From Stigmatella ashevillena (GTDB lineage Bacteria > Myxococcota > Myxococcia > Myxococcales > Myxococcaceae), in contig NZ_JAQNDM010000002.1 of assembly GCF_028368975.1 (NCBI RefSeq), positions 5,636,425 to 5,700,424 on the forward strand: a stretch of DNA of 64,000 nucleotides, written 5' to 3'. Made by a program: the position numbers and the translations under genes. The notes beneath the pieces are model-generated. The model was given only the letters and a program-made list of their open reading frames with translations. It was not told where the DNA came from and did no database searches. Numbering within the stretch: the first letter of the stretch is position 1; every line of letters begins with the position of its first letter. This document shows, piece after piece, positions 52,556 through 61,773 of this stretch.

Positions 52556-53491
52556 TCAGTGCACAGGCTGCCAGGAGCGGGAGATGATCCCCAGCGGCCT
52601 GCCTGCCGTGTGCTCGCCCAGTGCCTCAGCGATGTCTTTCAGGGACACGATGCCCACGAGCGCCCCCTTCCGGTCCATCACGAGGATCCGGCGGATCTGC
52701 TTCGCATGCATCCGTCTCGCTGCCTCGCTCAGGTCCTCGTCCTCGAAGACCGACTCCGCCTGATGCGTCATGACCGCCGAGACGGGCGTCGTGTTCGGAT
52801 CCCACCCTTGGGAGACCGCCCGGATCACGATGTCCCGGTCGGTGATGATGCCCAGCACGCTGCCCCCCTCGCACACCGGCAGGGGGCCAATGTTGTGGGC
52901 CCGCATCTTCTCCGCCACGGCCTTCAGCATGTCGTGGGGTCCCACGCACTCCACCCCTTTCTTCATCACCTCGGAGATCTTCTGGCGAGCAGACAGGCTT
53001 TGCTGAAACCACAACGTCCGCAGCTCAAGCGGGAGTTGCCCCAGCACATCCTCCGCCTCGCCTGGCGTGAGGTGCTCCCGGACCGTGGACAGCACCGCGC
53101 AGCTGATGCGCTCCGCCTCATCCACCGCCACGTTCAGGTGGGCCGTCACCCTGCCGAGAAACTCCTCTCGGCCGAATTTCTCATAGGGCAGGTCCTGGTG
53201 CTCTGAACACCGTTTCACCAACGCCACCACCCTTCTGGGCAGCTGAGCCTCCATGTGCCGCGACTCGTCGCTCAGCAGCCGCCGTTCCATCACGCACAGA
53301 ACCGCTTGAATCGCCTGCTCCGCCAGCTTCCGCTCGAGCCCCTTGGCCTCCAGGTCTTTCAGGAAGAAGGCGTAGGTTTGTGCCGCTCGCGACTCGCTGC
53401 GCTGGGTCCGAAGTCCCCGTCCCGGACTCTGCCGCTCGTCTCCTTGCTCCAGGTCCGTGCCCTGAAGAATGTCTTTTCCTTGCGTCGCCAT
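52556..53491 (-). CDS. DUF2267 and tandem CBS domain protein
   Basis: 311 aa from the ATG at 53491 (AGGAGG upstream). An N-terminal basic helix region is followed by a DUF2267 unit (about 35-165: KDLEAKGLERKLAEQAIQAV, AEDVLGQLPLELRTLWF), then two CBS domains (about 172-232 and 245-300; motifs GPLPVCEGGSVLGIITDRDI and RRILVMDRKGALVGIVSLKD). CBS pairs bind adenosyl nucleotides. Together they suggest an energy-state-sensing protein. No partner gene adjacent; the secretin-domain gene 177 bases upstream reads the same way. Confidence 0.88.
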   Translation of the reverse strand: MATQGKDILQGTDLEQGDERQSPGRGLRTQRSESRAAQTYAFFLKDLEAKGLERKLAEQAIQAVLCVMERRLLSDESRHMEAQLPRRVVALVKRCSEHQDLPYEKFGREEFLGRVTAHLNVAVDEAERISCAVLSTVREHLTPGEAEDVLGQLPLELRTLWFQQSLSARQKISEVMKKGVECVGPHDMLKAVAEKMRAHNIGPLPVCEGGSVLGIITDRDIVIRAVSQGWDPNTTPVSAVMTHQAESVFEDEDLSEAARRMHAKQIRRILVMDRKGALVGIVSLKDIAEALGEHTAGRPLGIISRSWQPVH

Positions 53492-53667
53492 GGTCGTCCT
53501 CCTGTGTGTTTCCTTCCTAGGAAACCTGGACACCTCCGGGCCCCGAAGCGCCCAGGTAAGGCCCAGCCTCCCGAGGGGCACCCGGCAGGCCTGCCCGGAG
53601 GACGAGCCCCTCACCCACGCTTCACGAATTCACACACGAAGGGAGCCGTCGCTCCCAGGGCCGCCCT

Positions 53668-54186
53668 TCAGGGCAGCGCCACCGGCTCCACGTCCGTGAC
53701 AATGAGCGTGTTCGTCCGCTCATCCACGCTCACCTTCCCACGGGGGGACAGCTGCGCCTGGACATGGGGCAGCAGCTCCGCTGCTCGGGCATGGCTCACC
53801 GGAATGAAGAAGGTCCTCAGCGGTGCGGCCTCCTCACGCGCCTGCTTCAGCTTCACGCGGTCGGCTGCTTCCGCCGCCAATTCCTTGAGGGGAGCCACCC
53901 GCAGGACGTTGCCCTGAATCTCCTGGCCCAGAGCATGCGAGGCCAGCACCGTGTCCAGGGCCTCCCGCCAGGGCACGTTCTTCAGCTTCAGCGTCACCTT
54001 GCCTCGCACCTGCTCGGACACCACGAGGTTGAGCCGGCCCACGTCGGCCAGGATGCGCAGCACGTCGTGCAGGTCCGCGCGCACGACATCGAGGTTGATG
54101 CGCTTGGACTCAGCCCGGGGAGGGGCTGCCTGGCTGGGGGAAGCCAGCACCAGCAGCACGGCGAGGAAGGCGCCCACTCGACTCAT
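53668..54186 (-). CDS. short secretin N-domain protein (PilQ-like N-terminus)
   Basis: 172 aa. Signal peptide to about residue 20 (LAVLLVLASPSQAA). Residues about 30-95 are an STN-type unit (INLDVVRADLHDVLRILADV, VTLKLKNVPWREALDTVLAS) and about 120-168 a secretin N-type domain (RTFFIPVSHARAAELLPHVQ, VSVDERTNTLIVTDV). It stops there, so the beta-barrel secretin part of PilQ/GspD is absent. It could be a natural short protein helping type IV pilus or secretion function, or a truncated secretin. No further secretin sequence is found downstream. Confidence 0.72.
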   Translation of the reverse strand: MSRVGAFLAVLLVLASPSQAAPPRAESKRINLDVVRADLHDVLRILADVGRLNLVVSEQVRGKVTLKLKNVPWREALDTVLASHALGQEIQGNVLRVAPLKELAAEAADRVKLKQAREEAAPLRTFFIPVSHARAAELLPHVQAQLSPRGKVSVDERTNTLIVTDVEPVALP

Positions 54187-54296
54187 GAACCCTCTGCGGA
54201 AATAAGACGTTTCCCAGGATAGCCGCCTCCAACAGAACGAGACAATGGCAGCCCAGGAACGAACGCGTCTTCACATGGAGCCGATCCGCCACCGCC

Positions 54297-55193
54297 TTAC
54301 CAATCCGGACGGCACGCAAAGGGCGTGTCTGGCCAGCGCTGCCTGCACCGGTAGCCTTCGCCACACCCGCCAGGGATCTGTGGATCACAGCCCGGCAAGC
54401 ACAACCAGACGTCACACACCCCTCCATCCCCACAAGGGGGAAGCCCCTTTCCGCATCGCTCGATGCACGCCATCCATGCCTTCTCTGGGTATGGCGGGCT
54501 CGTGAGCACCCAGCACGTGCGATCCTCGGGACAAGACGACTGCTGGCAATTGGCACCATACACATGAACACAGGAGGAGGCTCCCTCGTCGAACCGGACG
54601 CAACTCTGTCCCTCAGGGCACCCCCGTGTTTCGCAAGTGGGCAGGCACATAGGCTCCGGGATTGTGTCTGCGCAAAAGAAGCCCTCGGGACACACCGACG
54701 CCTGATTGCCTAGAGCGCACGAACGGGCACACCACGTGTCATTACGGCCGCCGCATCTCCAACCTGCCGCGCAGGCGTGCCCCTTGTCCTTTGGAGCCGC
54801 ATCGCAGCGTTCTCCCTCCTGCCGTACTCCAAGAGGCACGCAAACACGTACCAGGGGCCCATCCTCTTTGGTCGCAAGAGCGCGGCAGGCATGGTCTTCA
54901 AGACATTGCTCATCCGTGGTGCACTGACTATCAGTACAGTACGCTTGCCTGTACCGTGCTTCGAACAAGCAGCCCAGGGGGGGCTCACATTCAGCACCTG
55001 AACTGCACTCCCGCTTGTAGGTCGTCAGCCGCATGCGTTGCTCTGGGTCAAGCACCGGGCTGATACGCAGGGTCGAAGGTATCTGTGCTGACACCTTCGG
55101 CATCAGCAGTGCCCACAACATCAACACGAGAGGAAGGGCCAGCAACACCCCCACACAACCGCCTACGGCCGTACGCCAGTTCACTGGAAGCAA
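54297..55193 (-). CDS. Cys-rich membrane-anchored protein
   Basis: 298 aa. One N-terminal hydrophobic stretch (VGGCVGVLLALPLVLMLWAL) and then more than 30 cysteines, in repeats such as CSSGAECEPPLGC, CTTDEQCLEDHAC and CPEGFFCADTIPEPMC, like Dickkopf/EGF modules. The extracellular domain is probably rigidly cross-linked. No known ligand. Its start overlaps the end of the small lipoprotein gene upstream by 13 bases, so translation may be coupled. Confidence 0.7.
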   Translation of the reverse strand: MLPVNWRTAVGGCVGVLLALPLVLMLWALLMPKVSAQIPSTLRISPVLDPEQRMRLTTYKRECSSGAECEPPLGCLFEARYRQAYCTDSQCTTDEQCLEDHACRALATKEDGPLVRVCVPLGVRQEGERCDAAPKDKGHACAAGWRCGGRNDTWCARSCALGNQASVCPEGFFCADTIPEPMCLPTCETRGCPEGQSCVRFDEGASSCVHVYGANCQQSSCPEDRTCWVLTSPPYPEKAWMACIERCGKGLPPCGDGGVCDVWLCLPGCDPQIPGGCGEGYRCRQRWPDTPFACRPDW

Positions 55194-55390
55194 GCCGCGC
55201 AGTCTGGAGTCCCCTCCTTACCCTTTGCACAAACCTCCTCAATCTTTGCCTTCGAACAACGCTTGATCACAAGTTCTGCCGAGTCCTTGCGAACGGCCTT
55301 GGCAACACGCCCGTCTCTGCCGAACTCAGAGGGGCATCCACTCATCGCCGCAACCGAAAGCACGGCCACTGCCGTTGGAAGCCACCGCAT
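55181..55390 (-). CDS. small lipoprotein
   Basis: 69 aa; the ATG at 55390 follows GGAGGGG. The lipobox MSGC ends a short signal peptide (WLPTAVAVLSVAAMSGC). The mature part is Lys/Arg-rich with four cysteines (VIKRCSKAKIEEVCAKGKEG and CAACFQ). It overlaps the next gene and probably forms a two-gene unit with it. Function unknown. Confidence 0.6.
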   Translation of the reverse strand: MRWLPTAVAVLSVAAMSGCPSEFGRDGRVAKAVRKDSAELVIKRCSKAKIEEVCAKGKEGTPDCAACFQ

Positions 55391-55513
55391 GAGCCCCTCC
55401 ATGGATGACTCGAGACCGTAGCAGAGAGCACTGCGCCTCGTCCAAGACATGGCCCCACCATGCCTGGACGACCCCATGGATGACTTGCGCCAAGAGCGAG
55501 GCCAACGTTCCCG

Positions 55514-56806
55514 TCAGCCTCCGTAGATCCCTCGCTCGGTGTAGTCACGGTGCACCTGTTTGATCCGGGCCTCGAAACCCACGCCCCCCGTCTTGTTATC
55601 GAACCCCAGGCTGTACTCCGTATCGACGAAGGAGCCCCACCGCCCCTGCGTCTCCACGTTGACGTCATCGAGGGCATGGCTGAAGTCACCGTCCACCAGA
55701 CGCTCGACGATCCTCTGCAGTTCGGTCCCGTCCAGGCCCCTCACCTCGAATTCTCCTCGGCCTCCCGCCGGGCCCGCATCCACCACCAAAGCCGCCTTCA
55801 GCGTGGTCACCGCTGGACCGGAGAACGGCGCGATGATGGGGCTGAGCACGAAGAGCGCCAGATCCGGAATCTCCGTGCTGTCGAGGGGAATGCGGCTCTC
55901 CACCGACAGCGTGCCCTTCACCCCTCCCGATATCCCGGTGAAGAGGGGCGCGCCGCTGGTACGGGGCCCCACCTTGTCGAACAGCACCACCGAGGCTTCG
56001 ACACTGCCACTTGCGGCCAGCTCGGTGACGCGGGCCAAGGCATTGGGCGTGCCCTGCTCGAATTCGAGCTTGTAGCTGGTGGTGAGCTGAAGGCCGGCCT
56101 CGGCCCCGAGTCCCAGCCCTCCCTCCAAGAACTTTCCATCCACCACCGCGTTCACGCCGCCTCGGATCTCCACCGAGGACAGGTTCTCTGTCAGGAACTG
56201 GAGCTCGGACGGAAGGGGAGCCAGCGCCAAAGCGAGAAGCGGGTGGGAGGTGACCGCGTTCGCGCTGGCGACAAGCAATGTGCCCATGCGGGCCTCTTCC
56301 CGAGAGCTGAATCTGTACTCCACCTTGCCGCCTCCCAGGCCGTGGATCGCGGCACCGGCCCCCTCTCCCACGCCATTGTCGCCGCCCAGCGAGACGCGGT
56401 ACGTGCCATCGTTCTCGCGAAAGACTTCCACCTCGGGCTCGAGGGTGATGTCCAGCCCTGCTCCCAGTCCCAGCTTCCCGCTGACCCCCAGGCTGTCGCC
56501 CGGGCCGAGATCATTCAGCTGGTCGCTGAGGCCCAGGAGCTCATCGAGGAGATCGAGGAGCATGTCATGCGCGGCCAGTTTGCTGTGGGGACTCAAGGGG
56601 AGCCCGAGCGAGGCCGAGAGCCTCAACAGATCGAGGATCAACTGCCGGCTCACCGCCCCCACATCGACGGGGATCTGGAGGAGGGTCTTGTGCGCGGAGG
56701 AAGCGGGGATTGAATTGGAAAGGGCAGGGACTGGAAGCAAAACCATCCCACAGCACAGCACCCACAAGAACTTGGGCGGTGTTCCGCTCAGCGATTGAAT
56801 TTTCAA
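55514..56806 (-). CDS. secreted hypothetical protein
   Basis: 430 aa. The TTG at 56806 is preferred because TTGGAGAA lies 9 bases before it and the frame then opens as a signal peptide (FLWVLCCGMVLLPVPALSNS); the longer frame to 56866 has no ribosome site. The mature protein is Gly/Leu-rich with a run of glycine-rich beta hairpins (SLGVSGKLGLGAGLDITLEP, GGLGLGAEAGLQLTTSYKLE, GGVKGTLSVESRIPLDSTE) suggesting an outer-membrane or secreted beta fold. No family recognised. The gene ends near 55514, before the small lipoprotein. Confidence 0.6.
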   Translation of the reverse strand: MKIQSLSGTPPKFLWVLCCGMVLLPVPALSNSIPASSAHKTLLQIPVDVGAVSRQLILDLLRLSASLGLPLSPHSKLAAHDMLLDLLDELLGLSDQLNDLGPGDSLGVSGKLGLGAGLDITLEPEVEVFRENDGTYRVSLGGDNGVGEGAGAAIHGLGGGKVEYRFSSREEARMGTLLVASANAVTSHPLLALALAPLPSELQFLTENLSSVEIRGGVNAVVDGKFLEGGLGLGAEAGLQLTTSYKLEFEQGTPNALARVTELAASGSVEASVVLFDKVGPRTSGAPLFTGISGGVKGTLSVESRIPLDSTEIPDLALFVLSPIIAPFSGPAVTTLKAALVVDAGPAGGRGEFEVRGLDGTELQRIVERLVDGDFSHALDDVNVETQGRWGSFVDTEYSLGFDNKTGGVGFEARIKQVHRDYTERGIYGG

Positions 56807-56911
56807 GAGATGGTTCTCCAAACTTTCATAAGCCTCCCCCCTGGAGGCGGTCCTTGACGCTAGCACACCCCCTCAGGGGAAGGTCCGCTGCGGCGGACCG
56901 CGACGCTGGGA

Positions 56912-57744
56912 ATGAACCTCGAAGAGGATCCGCCGGACCCCACGGCGTTGCGTCCCTTCAGGCGTTCCCCGACAAGAGCACGGTCCCCCACGGCCAAAGC
57001 GAGCCGGGAGACCTCATCCGGATCTGCACTCCCATCGAAGGTATGGCTCGTGGGCCTGTGCTTCCCCCTCGTCCTGGTGGCCTGCGGCGAGCCTGGGATA
57101 TCCGTGCCCTCCCACCCGTCCTGAAGTCCGTGCTGTGGAGCGCCAGCGGAGGGACGCTGGAAACGCAGGGAATGGAGGCCACCTGGACGCTGCCTCGGGC
57201 CGGCACCACCGTGCTCACCCTCACGGCGGAGACGGACGCAGGCCCGCAGCTCACCCAGACCTTCCAGTACCGCGTCTCCGCCGAGGCCTTGAGCCAGGCC
57301 GAAGGCGCCTGGGCCAGCGGCCTGCTTGCCCCCGTGGCCGTGGACACGTCCACCGACGAGACAGGGGAGACCTGTGACCTGGCCTTCGACTCCACCGGGA
57401 ACGGGCACCTCATCTACTTCAACGAGACCCACCCCTCGATCTGGTACGGCTTCTGGAACGGCTCCACGTGGACGACCCAACTGGTGGACGGCATGGGCTT
57501 CAACACAGGCGGTATCGTGATGGAACCCATGGCGTTGGCGGTGGACGCCACGGGCAAGCCTCACATCGTCTAGAGGTGAGCTGGTAGAGGTGAGCTGGAG
57601 GTGGCTCGGCGCGGCACGAACGACTACTGGTCGCGCACGGAGGACCTGAGCCAGGTGGACGCGGCGGAGATCGATGCCGCTGTGGACGCGCAGGACGAGA
57701 CGCGGGTGTGCTTCTTCCGCGCCGGCAAGCTGCTCCTGTACTGA
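56912..57744 (+). pseudogene. broken lipoprotein gene with Ig-like and propeller-like parts
   Basis: An N-terminal piece (frame of 56912-57124) holds a signal peptide and lipobox VWLVGLCFPLVLVACGEP. The rest is in another frame: SVLWSASGGTLETQGMEATW reads as an Ig-like domain (frameshift near 57090-57120), then CDLAFDSTGNGHLIYFNETH and WYGFWNGSTWTTQLVDG, the openings of propeller-like blades. This frame meets TAG and TGA at 57571-57579 and then continues, still in frame, as VARRGTNDYWSRTEDLSQVD and AVDAQDETRVCFFRAGKLLL up to 57744. Blades between the two parts appear to be missing. Confidence 0.65.
57571..57598 (+). repeat. 14-base tandem duplication in the broken lipoprotein gene
   Basis: TAGAGGTGAGCTGG occurs twice head to tail (57571-57584 and 57585-57598), exactly at the joint where stop codons break the reading frame. 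It marks the scar of a deletion or slippage event. Confidence 0.9.
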
Positions 57745-57890
57745 GCGCGCATACGGAGACGGCGCACGCGGAGATTGGCTTCACGCATGGGAGCAGTCTG
57801 CCTCTTGCCGGATGGCGGAGCGAACGTCCACTCCCGGGAAGATCCGCCGTCACCCGCGTTGATACCGGCAGAACAGGATGGAGGCGTGGA

Positions 57891-60125
57891 GTGCACATCA
57901 ATCGTCAAGCATGGGTCACCCGGCTCCTAGGTATCGGCCTTGGGCTTTTTCTGACCGTGGGATGTGGGCAGATCCCGGTGGAGCAGGCGCCGCTGGCCTC
58001 GCGCAAAATGGCTCTTGGGAACGACCCCGCGAGCCTTCTGATTGCCGCCGGGGGCGCCCACTCCCTGGCGGTGCGCCCGGACGGGTCGGTGTGGGCCTCG
58101 GGCAGCAACGCCTCGGGCCAGCTTGGGGATGGCACCACGGCCCAGCGCTTCGTGCCGGTGCAGGTGCAGGGCTTGAGCGAGGTGGTGGCCGTCGCGGCGG
58201 GTCACGGCCACTCCTTGGCGGTGCGCTCCGATGGTACCGTCTGGGGGTGGGGCCACAACGCCTCCGGCCAGGTGGGGGATGGCACCACCGTCAACCGCTC
58301 CGTGCCGGTGCAGGTCCCAGGCCTGGGCCCGGTGCTCCTCGTGGCCGCGGGTGAAACCCACTCGCTGGCACTGCACGCGAATGGCACCGTGTGGGCCTGG
58401 GGCCACAACGCCTCTGGCCAGCTCGGGGACGGCACCACCACCCACCGCTCCGTGCCGGTGCAGGTGCAGGGCCTGAGCGAAGTGGTGGCCCTGGCGGCGG
58501 GTCACAACCACTCGCTGGCGGTGCTCGTGGACGGCACTGTGTGGGCCTGGGGCGGCAATGCCCACGGCCAGCTGGGGGACGGCACCACCCTCGGCCGCAC
58601 CGTCCCGGTCCAGGTCCAGGCTTTGAACGATGGGGTGGACGTGGCCGCGGGCGCCGCCCACTCGCTGGTGGTGCTGTCGGACGGCACCGTGTGGGCCTGG
58701 GGCCGCAATGATGCCGGCCAGTTGGGGGATCGCACCACCCTCGACCGCACTGTCCCGGTCCAGGTCTACGGCGTGAGCGGGGCGGCGGCCGTGGCGGCGG
58801 GTGAGCACCACTCGCTGGTGCTGCTCGCCAACAACACCGCGTGGGCATGGGGGCTCAACACGCATGGACAGTTGGGGGATGGCACCACCACCCACCGCAT
58901 CCAACGCGTGATGGTCTTCGGATTGAGCACGGTGACAGCCGTGGCGACAGGGCTCACCCACTCGCTCGCGCTGCTCTCGGACGGCACCGTGCGGGCCTGG
59001 GGCTCCAACGAGACGGGACAACTGGGAACGGGGACCACGGCCTACCGGCCGGCGCCGGTGCTGCTCCAGGGCTCGAACCCGGTGACGGCCGTGGCCGCGG
59101 GCAAGCACCACACGCTGGCCTTGCGCAGCGGCAGGATCCACGCCTGGGGCAACAACTCCTCCGGGCAGTTGGGAGACGGCACCCTTTACCACCGCACGTC
59201 CTCGGTGCTGGCCCAGACGCCGTACCCGATGAAGGCCGTGGCCGCGGGCGGCGCCCATTCGCTGGCGGTGCTCTCGGACGGTACCGTGTGGTCCTGGGGA
59301 AACAACTCCCATGGCCAATTGGGAGATGGCACCACGGCGAACCGCGCCGTTCCGGCGCAAATCCCGGGCTTGTTCGGTGTGATTGCCGTGGCGGCGGGCG
59401 AGAATCACTCGCTGGCCTTGCACTCGAGCGGCTCCGTTCTGGCCTGGGGGAACAATTCCCATGGCCAGTCGGACAATGGTGCCTCGGGCCCCATCCTCAC
59501 CCCGCAGCCTGTGTCCGGCGTGTACTATGTGAAGGCCGTGGCGGCAGGCGCCACCCACTCGCTGGCGCTGAGTGACGACGGCAGCATTTGGGCTTGGGGC
59601 AACAACACGGACGGCCAGTTGGGAAATAACGGCCAGCCCACCTTCGGGAATCCGGTGCAAGTGGGGTTGACGGGCGTGGCCACCGCGATCGCGGCGGGAG
59701 GTGCCCATTCGCTGGCGGTGCGCTCCGATGGCTCTCTGTGGGGCTGGGGGAAGAACAACTTCAGACAACTGGGGGATCTCACCACGCTCACCCGCCCGGC
59801 GCCCGTGATGATCCAATCCTGGGGGATGACGGCCGTGGCGGCGGGCGAAAACCACTCGCTGGCGGTGGGCCCGAGCGGCTTCGTGTATGGCTGGGGCCTG
59901 AACTCCTCCCATCAGGCCGGAGCCACCTCCTCGGTCTTCATCTCGATGCCGACGCAGGTACCAGGAATCAGTGGGATCACCGCCCTGGCCGCGGGCGGTG
60001 TCCACTCGCTGGCGATGTACACGAACGGCACCCTCTGGGCCTGGGGTCTGAATGCCTACGGCCAGATCGGCGATGGCGGCGCCACCCAGTACGCCTTCGC
60101 CCCCAAGCCCTCCTTGCTGTATTGA
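57891..60125 (+). CDS. RCC1-repeat lipoprotein (14 repeats)
   Basis: 744 aa from GTG 57891, behind GGAGGCG. Lipobox TVGC (Cys25). After it come 14 units of about 50 residues with the RCC1 pattern AAGxxHSLAxxxDGTVWAWG, N-x-x-GQLGDGTT. The first seven are very alike; later ones (from about the eighth) drift. Fourteen blades would make two seven-bladed RCC1 propellers. Bacterial RCC1 lipoproteins are secreted and thought to bind proteins or surfaces; this one has no catalytic motif. It is preceded by the broken lipoprotein gene. Confidence 0.9.
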   Translation: MHINRQAWVTRLLGIGLGLFLTVGCGQIPVEQAPLASRKMALGNDPASLLIAAGGAHSLAVRPDGSVWASGSNASGQLGDGTTAQRFVPVQVQGLSEVVAVAAGHGHSLAVRSDGTVWGWGHNASGQVGDGTTVNRSVPVQVPGLGPVLLVAAGETHSLALHANGTVWAWGHNASGQLGDGTTTHRSVPVQVQGLSEVVALAAGHNHSLAVLVDGTVWAWGGNAHGQLGDGTTLGRTVPVQVQALNDGVDVAAGAAHSLVVLSDGTVWAWGRNDAGQLGDRTTLDRTVPVQVYGVSGAAAVAAGEHHSLVLLANNTAWAWGLNTHGQLGDGTTTHRIQRVMVFGLSTVTAVATGLTHSLALLSDGTVRAWGSNETGQLGTGTTAYRPAPVLLQGSNPVTAVAAGKHHTLALRSGRIHAWGNNSSGQLGDGTLYHRTSSVLAQTPYPMKAVAAGGAHSLAVLSDGTVWSWGNNSHGQLGDGTTANRAVPAQIPGLFGVIAVAAGENHSLALHSSGSVLAWGNNSHGQSDNGASGPILTPQPVSGVYYVKAVAAGATHSLALSDDGSIWAWGNNTDGQLGNNGQPTFGNPVQVGLTGVATAIAAGGAHSLAVRSDGSLWGWGKNNFRQLGDLTTLTRPAPVMIQSWGMTAVAAGENHSLAVGPSGFVYGWGLNSSHQAGATSSVFISMPTQVPGISGITALAAGGVHSLAMYTNGTLWAWGLNAYGQIGDGGATQYAFAPKPSLLY

Positions 60126-60185
60126 GCCTGAGCCCGGCCGGGCCCGCCTCAGCGACATCCTCCGGGGAGTGGCGCGGCGCTCCGA

Positions 60186-61664
60186 CTACTTCTTCGTGTC
60201 CTTGCGGAAGACGGGCAGCCCCTTGCTGATGCGGTCGAAGAGCGCGCCCTTGTCGAGGTACGGCGTCTCTTCCTCCTCGTCCGACTCTTCTTCCTCGGCC
60301 GTCTCTTCAGCGCCCTCGAACACCGGGTCGACGAAGATGGCGCGGAGGTCATCGGCCACGCCATCGCCATGGCCCTGGGCGTACGTGTCGATGTCGAAGT
60401 GGTGCTCGGCCTCGATGGTGGCATCGACGGCGTGGTCATCCTCGATGACGACCCTGGCCCGGATGGTGTCCGCGCTCAGGACATGGTCGTTGTAGTAGCC
60501 GAGCACCACGTCGCGCGCCTCGATGTCACCCCTGACGCTGAACTCTCCGTCAGTGAAGAGCGCATGGCACTTCAGGTCGCCCAGGATGTTCACGAGCGAG
60601 TCATTTCCGGCGTCCCACACCACGCCGTGCACGATGACATCCCCCGTCACCGCGAACGGCTTCTGGATTGTCAGGTCGCCGTCCACCTCCAGGTCTCCGT
60701 GGTGGAAGAAGGCGCGCCGCAGCTCCAGCGGGCCCTTCAGCCGAACCTTCCGCTTCTCCACTTCGAGCGCGTCACTCAAGGCCTCGAGCTTGCCCAGCGC
60801 ATCGCTCGGATCACCGAAGCTGTGCAACCCCGTGGCCACTTCCTGCGCCGAGCTCACCGCGTGCTTGAACGAGAGCTTCTTGCCCGCAAGCGCCTTCGCC
60901 AGCGCGGCCTCGTCGATGGGGAAGGGCGCGAACGGGTCCGTGCTGTCATGAGGGAAGGGAATGCTCGCCTTGCCTCCGGCGGCCTCCAGCGCGCTGATGA
61001 CGGCGTTGAAGCCGGGCGTGCGCTTGTTGTGCGCGACCCAGGGCTCCTCCTTCGTGCGCAGTGCCACACCCAGCGGCGTGCGGCCCAACGCGTCGAGCGC
61101 ATTCACCTCGGCTCCGCGTTCGAGCAGCAACCTGGCGCTGGTCGGCCAGCCGAGGGTCGCCGAGGAGTGAAGCGGCGTCTTCCCCTGGGGGTCCCTCGCA
61201 TCGATGGCCGCGCCCGCGTCGAGAATCTCCCGGTAGAGCGCCTCGGTCGTCGTCTTGAACGCGCCGCTGAACCCGTCCTTCACGTCCGAGGGCAACGTGC
61301 CTCCGGCCTCGCGCAGCATGCGGACGATTTCCAGGGCCTGGCCCTCGTAGGCCTGAGAGGTCTCCGAGGGAACGGCGTGCAGCAACGGGGGCTGCTGGAA
61401 GTTGTCGCGCGCGTTCACGTCCGAGCCCGCATCGATGAGCGCCCGCACCACGTCAATGATGGGGAGCGGATCGCTCTTCGCGGAGGGCCCCTGCACCGCG
61501 AGATGCAGGGCCGTCAGGCCATTCTGGTCGCGCGCGTTCACGTCCGCGCCTTCGGCGACGGCCTTCTTCACGGCCTCTGCGGTCAGTTCTTTCTTCCAGC
61601 GGGCCTTGTCTCCGCACAGCGTGAGCAGGGCCTGGGTCGCATCACCGTTCGACTTCGCCGACAT
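60186..61664 (-). CDS. ankyrin-repeat protein with beta-solenoid-like C-terminus
   Basis: 492 aa from the ATG at 61664 (GAGGATGAA). Ankyrin repeats fill about 28-230: VKKAVAEGADVNARDQNGLT, DVVRALIDAGSDVNARDNFQ, PQGKTPLHSSATLGWPTSAR with LLLERGAEVNALDALGRTPL. From about 325 to 445 is a run of short repeats GDLEVDGDLTIQKPFAVTGD, GDLKCHALFTDGEFSVRGDI, each about 20 residues, like a beta-solenoid or bactofilin-type stack. The end is very acidic (about 458-475), then basic. No signal peptide. Probably an intracellular protein-binding scaffold. Confidence 0.8.
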   Translation of the reverse strand: MSAKSNGDATQALLTLCGDKARWKKELTAEAVKKAVAEGADVNARDQNGLTALHLAVQGPSAKSDPLPIIDVVRALIDAGSDVNARDNFQQPPLLHAVPSETSQAYEGQALEIVRMLREAGGTLPSDVKDGFSGAFKTTTEALYREILDAGAAIDARDPQGKTPLHSSATLGWPTSARLLLERGAEVNALDALGRTPLGVALRTKEEPWVAHNKRTPGFNAVISALEAAGGKASIPFPHDSTDPFAPFPIDEAALAKALAGKKLSFKHAVSSAQEVATGLHSFGDPSDALGKLEALSDALEVEKRKVRLKGPLELRRAFFHHGDLEVDGDLTIQKPFAVTGDVIVHGVVWDAGNDSLVNILGDLKCHALFTDGEFSVRGDIEARDVVLGYYNDHVLSADTIRARVVIEDDHAVDATIEAEHHFDIDTYAQGHGDGVADDLRAIFVDPVFEGAEETAEEEESDEEEETPYLDKGALFDRISKGLPVFRKDTKK

Positions 61665-61773
61665 TTCATCCTCGGGGGCAGAAAGCGGCGCGAGTGTCAG
61701 TGAACGCCTGGGCACTGTCACCCGCAATCCCGGGTGGGCTCGGAGCCGGACCCTTGTGCCACGTCCCTGCCGC

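Noticed and set aside
57745-57890. Possible small gene between the broken lipoprotein and the RCC1 gene
   Set aside because: Open frames exist on both strands but none has a ribosome site or recognisable product.
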